Origin: Caldilineaceae bacterium
Lineage (GTDB): Bacteria > Chloroflexota > Anaerolineae > Caldilineales > Caldilineaceae
Direction of reading: 5' to 3'
DNA length: 49,810 nucleotides
Assembly: GCA_020634815.1 (NCBI GenBank)
Contig: JACKBA010000046.1
Location: forward strand, 1 to 49,810
Shown here: positions 26,640-36,869 of the stretch, in pieces
How the letters are laid out: each line of letters starts with the position of its first letter
Numbering within the stretch: the stretch's first letter is position 1
Notes under the pieces: generated by a model
Database searches by the model: none
Told to the model about the DNA's origin: nothing
The model's input: only the letters and a program-made list of their open reading frames with translations
Program-made: the position numbers and the translations under genes

Positions 26640-26676
26640 CTTGTGTGCGGCCAAATAGCGTATCGCCGCACACAAG
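26640..26676 (+). promoter_or_regulatory. Intercistronic hairpin
   Basis: A perfect 12-bp stem (26640-26651 with 26665-26676) and 13-nt loop, between the cytochrome stop and the YeeE start. No T tract follows, so attenuation, mRNA processing or an operator is more likely than termination. The stem contains TTGTGTGCGG. Confidence 0.55.
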
Positions 26677-26697
26677 CGGTCATTTAGGATGAGAAGC

Positions 26698-27270
26698 ATG
26701 ACTACAACTACTGTCAATGAACCGAAGAAACGTGGCTGGCGGGAATTGCTGTTTGGGCGGCCAGAGCAACCGTACGTGAACCCGTATGTGGGCGGCGCCC
26801 TGCTTGGCGTCGTGCTCTTCCTGGCTTTCTTCCTGACGGGCAACGGCCTGGGCGCATCGGGCGGCCTGAACCGCTATGTCGTCTATTTGGAGGACCTGGT
26901 GGCGCCTGAGCACATCGATCGCCTTTCCTATCTACTCAAGATGGCGGGCGGCGAGAAGAATCCGCTCGATGACTGGATCGTCTTTCTGACCTTCGGCACG
27001 CTGATCGGCGGCTTTGTCTCCGGCTGGATGCACGGCCGGCTCAAGGTGGAGACGAACAAAGGCCCCAACATCTCCGTGCGTACGCGGTGGCTGGCCGCCT
27101 TTGTGGGTGGCACCATCATGGGCTATGGCGCGCGTTTTGCCCGCGGCTGCACGTCGGGGCAGGCGCTCTCCGGCGGCGCCGTCCTCTCCGCTGGAAGTTG
27201 GGCCTTCATGTTTGCCGTCTTTGGCGGCGGCTATGCCGTAGCCTACTTCGTTCGCCGACTTTGGAATTGA
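26698..27270 (+). CDS. YeeE/YedE family (TsuA-like) membrane protein, N-terminal half type
   Basis: 190 residues; ATG at 26698 after AGGATGAGAAG. About four membrane segments are visible (LLGVVLFLAFFLTG, WIVFLTFGTLIGGFVSGW, WLAAFVGGTIMGYGARF, SWAFMFAVFGGGYAVAYF). The family signature GARFARGCTSGQALSGG carries the cysteine that in E. coli TsuA relays thiosulfate through the channel. It pairs with the next gene, the other half-transporter, 12 nt downstream, as is usual for split YeeE/YedE systems. It likely imports thiosulfate or a related sulfur species, consistent with the tetrathionate-type cytochromes upstream. Confidence 0.88.
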   Translation: MTTTTVNEPKKRGWRELLFGRPEQPYVNPYVGGALLGVVLFLAFFLTGNGLGASGGLNRYVVYLEDLVAPEHIDRLSYLLKMAGGEKNPLDDWIVFLTFGTLIGGFVSGWMHGRLKVETNKGPNISVRTRWLAAFVGGTIMGYGARFARGCTSGQALSGGAVLSAGSWAFMFAVFGGGYAVAYFVRRLWN

Positions 27271-27282
27271 GGAGAAGCTACG

Positions 27283-28518
27283 ATGCCACCGTTTCCACTG
27301 CCACTTGACGCGATGATCGGCCATTATGGCGCCTACGCAGTCTATCTTGCGATTGGCTTTGCCTTTGGCTACGTGCTCGAAATCTCCGGCTTCGCCATTT
27401 CCACCCGCCTGGCGGCACAGTTCTATCTCAAAGATATGACTGTGCTCAAGGTCATGTTCACGGCGATCATCGTCGCCATGGTCCTGATCTTTTTCTCCAC
27501 GGCAATTGGCCTGCTCGACTTCAACCTGGTCTGGGTCAACACGACCTATCTCTGGCCGGGTATCGTCGGCGGGCTGATCATGGGCGTCGGCTTTATCGTG
27601 GGCGGCTTCTGTCCGGGCACGTCGCTCGTATCCGTCGCCACGCTGAAGATCGACGGCATGTTCTTCGCCCTGGGCACGCTCTTCGGCATCTTCATCTTCG
27701 GTGAGACAGTCCACCTGATCGAAGAGTTCTGGAACAGCAGCTACTATGGGCGTCTGACGCTCATGGATTGGCTGAACCTGCCCACAGGCGTCGTCGTGCT
27801 TGGCGTCGTGCTCATGGCACTGGCGATGTTCTGGGCCGGCGAGAAGCTGGAGCAGCACTTTGGCGGCATCGAAAAGCCGCGCCGCACGTGGGGCCGCTAT
27901 GCCGGTATCGGCGCGTTGGTGGCCGGCGCCTTGCTGGTGGTGCTCCTGGGGCAGCCCACGACCGAGGCCAAGTGGGCGCGCCTGGCACCCGAGAAGGAGG
28001 CGCTGCTGGAGGCGCGCGCCGTGCAGATTCACCCCGGCGAGTTGCTGGCCAGCCTGGCCGACGACCAGTTGCAGGTGGTCATGCTCGACGTGCGCGACGA
28101 GGCCGACTACAATCTATTCCACCTGCGCCGCGCCGAACACCTGCCGCTCGACGAAGTCGATGCCGCGATCCCCGACCTGCGGCTCAATTCCACAGTCAAC
28201 ACCGTCTACGTGCTCATGAGCAACGACGAGAGCGCCGCCACGGAGGCGTGGAAGCGCATGGCCGCCGAGAGCGTGCCCAACGTCTATATCCTCGAAGGTG
28301 GCATCAACGAGTGGCTGGTCACCTTTGGCCACGACGATCCCACCGTCCAGCCCACGCCGACCCCGCCCGTTGACGACGAACTGCACTACGTCTTCGCTTC
28401 GGCGCTGGGCGACCGCTATGCCGCAGCCGACCCCGACCCGCACCACTACGAGATCGAGTACACGCCCAAGATCAAGCTGCAGATCAAGCGCGGTGCTTCG
28501 GGTGGCGGCTGCGGATGA
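27283..28518 (+). CDS. YeeE/YedE half-transporter fused to a cysteine-less rhodanese domain
   Basis: 411 residues; GAGGAGAAGCTACG precedes the ATG. Several membrane segments occupy residues ~1-230, with the family signature GGFCPGTSLVSVATLKIDG supplying the channel cysteine. Residues ~245-350 form a rhodanese domain (VVMLDVRDEADYNLFHLRRA, VYILEGGINEWL), but the catalytic-loop Cys is absent: the loop reads VLMSNDESAA, with Ser where Cys is expected. A Pro-rich linker leads to a tail ending GASGGGCG, with the only cysteine beyond the membrane part. The rhodanese therefore cannot form the usual Cys-persulfide; it may bind sulfur species or present the tail cysteine instead. A strong terminator follows at 28600. 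Confidence 0.88.
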   Translation: MPPFPLPLDAMIGHYGAYAVYLAIGFAFGYVLEISGFAISTRLAAQFYLKDMTVLKVMFTAIIVAMVLIFFSTAIGLLDFNLVWVNTTYLWPGIVGGLIMGVGFIVGGFCPGTSLVSVATLKIDGMFFALGTLFGIFIFGETVHLIEEFWNSSYYGRLTLMDWLNLPTGVVVLGVVLMALAMFWAGEKLEQHFGGIEKPRRTWGRYAGIGALVAGALLVVLLGQPTTEAKWARLAPEKEALLEARAVQIHPGELLASLADDQLQVVMLDVRDEADYNLFHLRRAEHLPLDEVDAAIPDLRLNSTVNTVYVLMSNDESAATEAWKRMAAESVPNVYILEGGINEWLVTFGHDDPTVQPTPTPPVDDELHYVFASALGDRYAAADPDPHHYEIEYTPKIKLQIKRGASGGGCG

Positions 28519-28599
28519 TGCCTGCCACGACTGGCACGTAATTCCCTTCGCGGGCGGTTCGTACCTGGCCGCCGGACGAGAACTCACTCCTTCCCTTCA

Positions 28600-28640
28600 G
28601 CAAAGAGGGCGTCGATCGAAGCGACGCCCTCTTTGCATTT
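28600..28640 (+). terminator. Rho-independent terminator of the cytochrome/YeeE operon
   Basis: A perfect 15-bp stem (28600-28614 with 28622-28636), 7-nt loop, then ATTT. Its A-rich 5' arm and T-rich 3' arm would let it work in both directions. Confidence 0.88.
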
Positions 28641-28650
28641 CACTCGGGAT

Positions 28651-28728
28651 TGGCGTCGCCCAACTACCCGGTGATCACCTGCGACGCAACGGCGCGTCGG
28701 GCGCATCACCTTGTTGGGCACGCCGCCA
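28651..28728 (+). other. attC-like imperfect hairpin
   Basis: GCCCAAC (28658-28664) and GTTGGGC (28713-28719) fit the integron attC boxes RYYYAAC and GTTRRRY. Inside them, after a 5-nt and a 2-nt spacer, GGTGAT (28670-28675) pairs with ATCACC (28705-28710). A central CGACGC/GCGTCG stem (28682-28687, 28694-28699) closes the fold, and TGGCG/CGCCA extends it outside. The rest of 28729-29024 shows no gene or other structure. It may be an attC relic or simply a structured RNA; no integrase is in the window. Confidence 0.3.
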
Positions 28729-29024
28729 GTCTGACGGGGCACAAGGTGGCCCAAGTAAAGCACTTTGAACGCACAAGTGCTACCTCAGATTGACGGCTCC
28801 GACGGTCACTTGGAGTTACAGGCGTCGCGGTTAGAATACCTAGCTGCCTGTGTGGGATTGTAACAACCTGATCTCTTCTTCCATCCAGCGCTACCTTCTT
28901 CTGAGAAAGGGCTACATATCGAAGCCCAAGTTATCGGCACTTCTCGGCCTTTCTGTAGCCGTCAATAAGCGAGACCACAGGAGGGCCAGGCTGCCGCGTA
29001 TTCTCGGACATTATCGACGACCTG

Positions 29025-32000
29025 TTAATCGGCTAGATCAGCGACTCGGCTGTCACCGGCGACGACGAGCAGGTCGACGACTCGCTGCCAGCGAGCAATC
29101 TGGTCGTCGGTGATAAGATCCGCTCGGCGTTCGTGGAGCCACTCGGGCAGTGTGTACGTCGAGACGCAGTTGGCGCCGCTATCGGTGACGATTCGCTCGA
29201 TCCACCGGAGCCCTTGTTTGATCTGATCCGCAACATCGAGATCCCGTACCGCGATCACGAGATTATCGATGCTCATACGAGAGCGGGTGATCGCTCCTAG
29301 CCACCGGTCCACTTGAGTCCTCCAGGTGAGAGGGTCTCGCCAGCGGTACGGCTGTCCCGCCAGTTCGATCGTGAGGTAACCCCACTCGGCAGCCGGATTC
29401 GGGATAAGAGCTGCCTCGGCGTAGTCCCCCCAGGAACGCTCTTTGAAGAGCTTCGCGTTCGTCTCCGCCGCGTCTAGTACGAGGTCCATGACGTTCGGCC
29501 AGAGCCGGCGGGCGTGCTGGCCGGCTTCCGCTCGCTCCTCCGCTGCGGCCGCCAGGGCCCGTAGTGCTTCGGCCAGTAAGCGAGCGTTCGTAACGTTATT
29601 CCGAACGTACTCGAGCACCACGTCATCGCGTCCGTCTATCGCTTGCCACAGTGCTGCCCGTGCAGCCACGAGCGCGTCGCTTTGACTATGTTGATACCCG
29701 TGTTCGTATGTCAGCATCGCCCGCTGATGTGCTGAAAGGAGGGATCGCAGTGCCGCTTGTGCGTTCTCCCGGCAGCACGCAGAGCTGATGGCCGCAGCTC
29801 CCATCGCTCGTAACGCGGGCGTGAGCCTCCGAGCATAGATGTTGTCTCCGTTTAAGGTGTCGAGCGTGCTCGCCTCGGGTGGATCCAACCTGACGACCGA
29901 CCGTCGTTGTGCCTCGGGGTTCCACGGACCTATCTTGGAGTCTACGAAGGACTCCGTGACGAGGTCAAAGGCGATGCTGTGGTGGCACCGACCGTGTAGG
30001 TGTGTCGTGTCGCAAGGCGCGCTCCATACGGCGTCGAGCGTACGAGCGTAGGCAAGCCGCACCTCGCTCACTCCCCTCACCGAAACTGCACGGTTGAGCT
30101 CGATGAGTTCGTTCACGTCATCGGCTCCCTGGACGCCAAGCGCCGCCCGCAGGTCACGTGCCGCAGGCAGTAAGAGAAACGGAAGTGCTCGCGCAGCAGA
30201 CCGATCAGCTCCCTGGCTGAAGAAGGAGTCATCGAAGCGATCGACCGAAGTCTCAGCAATGCCCGCTGCGACTTGCAGGAGAGCCGTCGCGCTCCAGGCC
30301 AAGTTGTCGTCAGCGACGGCGACCCGGCCACTGAGGTGCAGTTCAACTGCTGAAGCTGCGGCTGCGACTGGACCGTCCACCGAGAAGCTCATGGACTGAG
30401 GAGGATCGTCCAGCAGTTGTCTCGCAAGGGCAACATCCGCAGCGAGCGCTTTGGCATGGATGTCAGGGGCGCGTCCGCCATTGTTGCGAACATGCGCGTG
30501 CCGAACTGTCAGTCCCATGGCGTCGTTCGTTCGGCGCAGATCGGCGTTCGTGTCTTCCAGCACTTGCTCAACTTCAGGATCGATCGCCTGCTGGATCAGA
30601 ATGTGGTCGTCCTCTTGCTTCATTTCGTACGCGGCGCGGTCGAGCGACGACGCCCAATTTTGAACAGCAGCGAGATGCTTGCGGGCACCGGCTGACGAGT
30701 CATCACCGACCTCGGCGACGGCGTTGGCTAGCAGTTGCTCGCCGAGTACTTTTAGATGAGCGATGCGGTCGCCTTCCGCTCGGAACGTCAGCATCATACT
30801 CACTTCGCGGAGGCTCCATCCTCGACGATCGGGATTAGGGATCCCGGGAATCCGTGCCGCAAGGCCGCCTACCTGGTCGTCGATCACACGCAAGAACTCC
30901 AGTTGCCAGACCGTCGGTTCCACGAGGTACGGGTCAATTGCCGCGCCAGCGACCTCCAGGTGCCGGACCAACACGCCGAGGGCCAACGCCGGCATCGCCA
31001 GGCTGTACGCCCCCTTGATCATGTTCATTGTCAAGACGTGGGGTGGAACACCGGCACGAATGTACTCCTCGGTCACGAACTCGAGCGCCTGCAACGCGCT
31101 CATGCAGGGATATGGCCCAACACCTGTCCCGCGGTACCAAAGCCAGACGTGGCTGTCACCGACGTACTCGCGCGGTTCGCCGGTGATAGAGAGGATGTGC
31201 TTCATGCCGGGATGATCTTCCTCAATGGGGTAGCCGTAGCGGTGGTTCGAGAGGATGCGGACGCGGTGGTGGGCCGCATGGTCGAGCATCCGGTTCAGGA
31301 GTGCGACACCACCACGGTAGTCAGCCCGGAACAACGCGAGGAAGGGCCCGTTCGTTAAGGACGCCAGTGGTGTCCCGAGTCCCCCGAATCGGTGATGGCG
31401 AATGCCGTCGTTGAGGATCTCACCAGACCATCCGAAGCCATCATCGTCGTCCTCATCCTCGATGTAGTACGCAGCCGCTAGATCGATAAGGAGCTTCGGA
31501 TCGTAGGCAGAGAGACCGAATCCAGCGAAGATCGGCTCGACCGCGTGATCGAGTGAGTGTGGCTCATCTTCGGCGATACGACGCAGGATCGACTCGCCTT
31601 TCGAGCCGAGGTCCGGCCCTAGCAGAGCGAGATGCTCGACTTGGGCGTCGCGGATCCACTGGTATGGGCGGTGTCGCGTGGGTTCGGGTCGTCGATGGCG
31701 GCGTTGCGTCATTGGTACTGTAATGGACGCAAACTTCCTCTCTTGCTCTTCGTCAGCAGCGACCTCCTCAAGCGTTCGTGCAGCTAGTTGGGCTTGTCGG
31801 TCAGCTTCTTGTTCATCGAGTACACGCTCATTCTCAGCGCACTGGTCGAGAATGGCGTCGCGTAACGCGACGCGTGTCGGTTGCCCAGCTGGGGTACCTT
31901 GAAATACGTGCGCTCGCAGCCAGTCGCGGATCAGCTCATTTGCTTCCTTGGCCAGCATCCCTGGCGTTCCGACGTTGAGAAGTTGGGAGACCACGGGTTC

Positions 32001-34136
32001 GGCGATGATGGGATCGAGTATCCCTGTGCGCTGGTGCCGGCTGTGCAGGACACGAATCAAGCGCGCGAGTCCGTGGTCCCCATTGTCAAGGAGTGTTGGC
32101 CACGCGTCCTTGAGTAGCTCGGCACCGTCCGGTACCTCCAGTAGCGCTTCAGCCGGGACGTCGGACCATCGTTCGCCCCCGCCAGCATCGGCGATTGCAT
32201 CGAACCCTGTTTGGAGCCGGGCATACCTGCCGGCTCGTGGGTGCGTCGGCTCGTCCGGCGCAGACAAGACGATCTCGCAAGCGAGCCGCGCCGACGGCAA
32301 AGTCCACCGCGGTGCGCCGATCGTCGTCAGCGCGGCTGCGGGATCGCGCTCTGCGAGGAGCCAACGTGCAACTGAGTATGCTCGCAGGAGATCATGCTTG
32401 AAGGTAGGTACCCGTTCCCACGGCAGGCGGCTAGCGGGGAGGAGTAGCCCGCCCCGTCGGAGTCCGTCGACGGCGGCGTGATCGAGCCGTGCCAATAGTT
32501 CATCGACATCACATCTTCGCACCGCGTGAGCTGCCAATTGCAGCATGACTTGCTCGCGGGCATCGGGTGCTCCCATGTTGCGCCGTTCGTCATTCCGCAC
32601 AAGGTGATGCCAAATGTGGTCGAGCGCCTGCGCCTCGCTGAGAGGCAAGCCAGGGTCGTTGGCTTGCGCAAACAGTTCGATGACGATTGGCCGGCGCAGT
32701 AGCTCGCGAGCACGCGGGTTGTCGACGAGTCGCTGAAGGACGGACATGTGCGAAGCCGCGGTCGCGATCTCGTCGTCATCCAGCCCCGGAACCGCGAACT
32801 CGCGTGGCCTGGATGCCATCAACTGAGTGACTGTGCCGGCTCCCTCGGTCGCGGCGATAGCGATCACCTTTAGGGACACGCCCCGTGCGCTGCGAAGCAG
32901 ATAGGAGAAGACCTCCCTGTGGTCTTCGCCGGCCGCCTCTGCCGAGTCGATCACGAGGAGGCGGTCGGGAGCAGTCAGCTCCGAGAAGAGTTCCTCGAAT
33001 GGGGTGGAGAGCAGTCCGAGTAGCTCGAGTTGGCTGGTTGGTAGATGCCGTAAGTTGAGAGCAATCGCTTGACGGTTTACGCCCAGTTCGCCCGGTTCGA
33101 TGGCATCCATCACCAAGGCGCTCTTGCCAACGCCAGAGTCACCCGTAACGATGAGGTCGCCGTCGGCCGTCATCGCAGCTATGAGTTCCCCGCGAATTGC
33201 GCGACGAGGCAACGTCAACGACGTCGATCCCGCCCAAGTGAGGGAACGCGCAACTGCCACGCGCGCTTGCTCGTCGAGTGCGAGCAGGCGCGTCCAGCCA
33301 GCCGGCGGTACGTGAGCGTCGGGACGAATGTGGCCGTGGAGTCGTCGCCGCAGCAATGGAGCATCGACCACGCCAGCGTTTCGCGCAAGTTCGGCTGAGA
33401 GCTGCTCAAGCCGATCGCGCAGAGCGGCTGCTGCATCATCCGATGACTCGATCGCCACCTGCTTCAAGTCGCCTACCAGGCGAGTCCAGTCGTCCTCGTG
33501 ACCGGTCTCCAGGTCCACCTGCATGATCCACAATCGGCGGAGCAGGCTCCAGCACCGATGCTCAGGACTCCCCGCATCCTCATCGGAGATCTCAACTAGG
33601 GCCGCGGCAACCATGTCAATGAGGTGATCGAGCCGACTGTGGGTCGCGAACTTTCCGGGGGTGCGAATGAGATCGATAAACTTTTCGGCCGTCGACTGAC
33701 CTCGAGCGACAACGGCGAGCTCAGCGATTTCCTGTGCGTGCGTTTGCTGGCCTGAGACGGCGACCGCAAGCCGGCGCTCTACGAGTGGCTCGGAATCTCG
33801 CTCTGCGTCGAGATCCGCTCGAACCAGCGCCACAACGAGTGCCTTGGTTTCCTCATGGCTCCTGATGAACTTCGGTGAGCGGCGAACGGCAATCTCAAGG
33901 CGAAAGGAAGTCCCGGCTGTGGCGGATGCTGTTGCGACGAGGTCATCCACACTCGTCGTCGGGGCCTGTTGGAACGCAACTCTCTCCGGCGCACGCTCAC
34001 CCAACTCGAGCACAGGTTCAGCGGTGAGTAAACGAACCAGCAGCACCGTCCCGAGCCGGTGTTCAAGGCGCGTGCCGCCTCCGCCCGTGGCGTACGGGCT
34101 TGCAGTGCGACGACTCTCGTCAGTCTCGTCCGGCAT
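29025..34136 (-). CDS. Large STAND-type NTPase with degenerate nuclease-like N-terminus (defence candidate)
   Basis: 1703 residues; the ATG at 34136 has CAGGAG upstream. The N-terminus (GGGGTRLEHRLGTVLLVRLL, then VAFQQAPTTSVDDLVATA and RLEIAVRRS) resembles PD-(D/E)XK nuclease-like domains that precede NTPases in defence proteins. However, the expected (Q/E)xK reads A83-V84-R85, so catalysis is doubtful. A P-loop module follows: Walker A GDSGVGKS (332-339) and Walker B LLVIDSAEA (393-401), with no obvious AAA arginine finger. The remaining ~1100 residues look helical and repeat-like, as in STAND sensors. No signal or membrane segment. It is a solitary gene between a terminator/attC-like hairpin and a metabolic gene, with visibly lower GC and different codon use from its neighbours, suggesting transfer. 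Anti-phage function is inference. Confidence 0.75.
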   Translation of the reverse strand: MPDETDESRRTASPYATGGGGTRLEHRLGTVLLVRLLTAEPVLELGERAPERVAFQQAPTTSVDDLVATASATAGTSFRLEIAVRRSPKFIRSHEETKALVVALVRADLDAERDSEPLVERRLAVAVSGQQTHAQEIAELAVVARGQSTAEKFIDLIRTPGKFATHSRLDHLIDMVAAALVEISDEDAGSPEHRCWSLLRRLWIMQVDLETGHEDDWTRLVGDLKQVAIESSDDAAAALRDRLEQLSAELARNAGVVDAPLLRRRLHGHIRPDAHVPPAGWTRLLALDEQARVAVARSLTWAGSTSLTLPRRAIRGELIAAMTADGDLIVTGDSGVGKSALVMDAIEPGELGVNRQAIALNLRHLPTSQLELLGLLSTPFEELFSELTAPDRLLVIDSAEAAGEDHREVFSYLLRSARGVSLKVIAIAATEGAGTVTQLMASRPREFAVPGLDDDEIATAASHMSVLQRLVDNPRARELLRRPIVIELFAQANDPGLPLSEAQALDHIWHHLVRNDERRNMGAPDAREQVMLQLAAHAVRRCDVDELLARLDHAAVDGLRRGGLLLPASRLPWERVPTFKHDLLRAYSVARWLLAERDPAAALTTIGAPRWTLPSARLACEIVLSAPDEPTHPRAGRYARLQTGFDAIADAGGGERWSDVPAEALLEVPDGAELLKDAWPTLLDNGDHGLARLIRVLHSRHQRTGILDPIIAEPVVSQLLNVGTPGMLAKEANELIRDWLRAHVFQGTPAGQPTRVALRDAILDQCAENERVLDEQEADRQAQLAARTLEEVAADEEQERKFASITVPMTQRRHRRPEPTRHRPYQWIRDAQVEHLALLGPDLGSKGESILRRIAEDEPHSLDHAVEPIFAGFGLSAYDPKLLIDLAAAYYIEDEDDDDGFGWSGEILNDGIRHHRFGGLGTPLASLTNGPFLALFRADYRGGVALLNRMLDHAAHHRVRILSNHRYGYPIEEDHPGMKHILSITGEPREYVGDSHVWLWYRGTGVGPYPCMSALQALEFVTEEYIRAGVPPHVLTMNMIKGAYSLAMPALALGVLVRHLEVAGAAIDPYLVEPTVWQLEFLRVIDDQVGGLAARIPGIPNPDRRGWSLREVSMMLTFRAEGDRIAHLKVLGEQLLANAVAEVGDDSSAGARKHLAAVQNWASSLDRAAYEMKQEDDHILIQQAIDPEVEQVLEDTNADLRRTNDAMGLTVRHAHVRNNGGRAPDIHAKALAADVALARQLLDDPPQSMSFSVDGPVAAAASAVELHLSGRVAVADDNLAWSATALLQVAAGIAETSVDRFDDSFFSQGADRSAARALPFLLLPAARDLRAALGVQGADDVNELIELNRAVSVRGVSEVRLAYARTLDAVWSAPCDTTHLHGRCHHSIAFDLVTESFVDSKIGPWNPEAQRRSVVRLDPPEASTLDTLNGDNIYARRLTPALRAMGAAAISSACCRENAQAALRSLLSAHQRAMLTYEHGYQHSQSDALVAARAALWQAIDGRDDVVLEYVRNNVTNARLLAEALRALAAAAEERAEAGQHARRLWPNVMDLVLDAAETNAKLFKERSWGDYAEAALIPNPAAEWGYLTIELAGQPYRWRDPLTWRTQVDRWLGAITRSRMSIDNLVIAVRDLDVADQIKQGLRWIERIVTDSGANCVSTYTLPEWLHERRADLITDDQIARWQRVVDLLVVAGDSRVADLAD

Positions 34137-34183
34137 GACTATTGGCTCCTGTCGCTCCAGCTACCTCGCTGAACGGCCGCCCA

Positions 34184-35293
<1,110 letters not shown>

Positions 35294-35418
35294 GATTGGG
35301 TCCACCTGAGGTGCGTAATTGAATGGTCTGGAGTCGTGCGGTCGCAACGGCCTGCGCTCATTCTCGCACGTGCCTCGTGCATGTGTCAACGCAACCCCCG
35401 CTCCCGCGTTCGCGTTTG

Positions 35419-35557
35419 AAACGCCTGCCACAAAGACACTAAGGGCACAAAGGTGCACAAAGGGGTGCAAAGAGAAACGAGGTGAGTAGCTGCGTGATGT
35501 CTTTGTGCCACTTCGTGTGCTCCGCGTCTTCGTGGTGGGCTCTTGAAGCAGGCGTTT
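35419..35557 (+). repeat. Palindromic intergenic repeat, family E1, with 10-bp terminal inverted repeats
   Basis: AAACGCCTGC (35419-35428) and GCAGGCGTTT (35548-35557) are perfect inverted ends. Inside, CACAAAGACACTAAGGGCAC is answered by TTTGTGCCACTTCGTGTGC and GTCTTCGTGG. The unit looks like a small non-autonomous mobile palindrome. Confidence 0.75.
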
Positions 35558-35582
35558 ATCGGATAAGCCTGCGCGTCGAACA

Positions 35583-35611
35583 TGACAGGATTGCCCGACA
35601 GCGGCTATAAT
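35583..35611 (+). promoter_or_regulatory. Promoter of the branched-chain aminotransferase gene
   Basis: TATAAT at 35606-35611 with a weak -35 (TGACAG, 35583-35588, 17-nt spacer), 75 nt before the ilvE-like ATG. Confidence 0.45.
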
Positions 35612-35685
35612 GCGCTCATTCCCTGTCCACCTATTGCATTCACGATCGCAAGATCCAGCCAGCCTGAATACCGAGGAGCGTTCTT

Positions 35686-36606
<921 letters not shown>

Positions 36607-36644
36607 TTGCAGTTGCTCAACGTAAGTAATTCACGTTTCGCGCC

Positions 36645-36699
36645 GTAGTGACGACTTTAGTCGTTGGCTTTCTCTGGAACGGCTGAAGCCGTCACTACA
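36645..36699 (+). repeat. Palindromic intergenic repeat, family E2
   Basis: GTAGTGACGACTTTAGTCGTT (36645-36665) is answered by an imperfect reverse complement ending GTCACTAC (to 36698). A second copy is at 38268-38320. The rest of the gap to 36869 shows no gene. Confidence 0.78.
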
Positions 36700-36869
36700 G
36701 ATCATGAACTGCTGAACTTACAAGTGTGGCTCTGGAGCGGCGCCGCCCGGCCGCTTCCGAGCCAACCGATCCGCCCATTCAGCGCCGCCGCCCTGATCGG
36801 AACGGCTGCCCATCTCCCCGGCGTTGGATCGTAGGAACGCACCTGCGTACACCAAAGGAGGGAGACGCA

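Noticed and set aside
28729..29024. Degraded transposase or gene between the attC-like hairpin and the STAND gene
   Set aside because: No frame with protein-like composition or motif could be identified.
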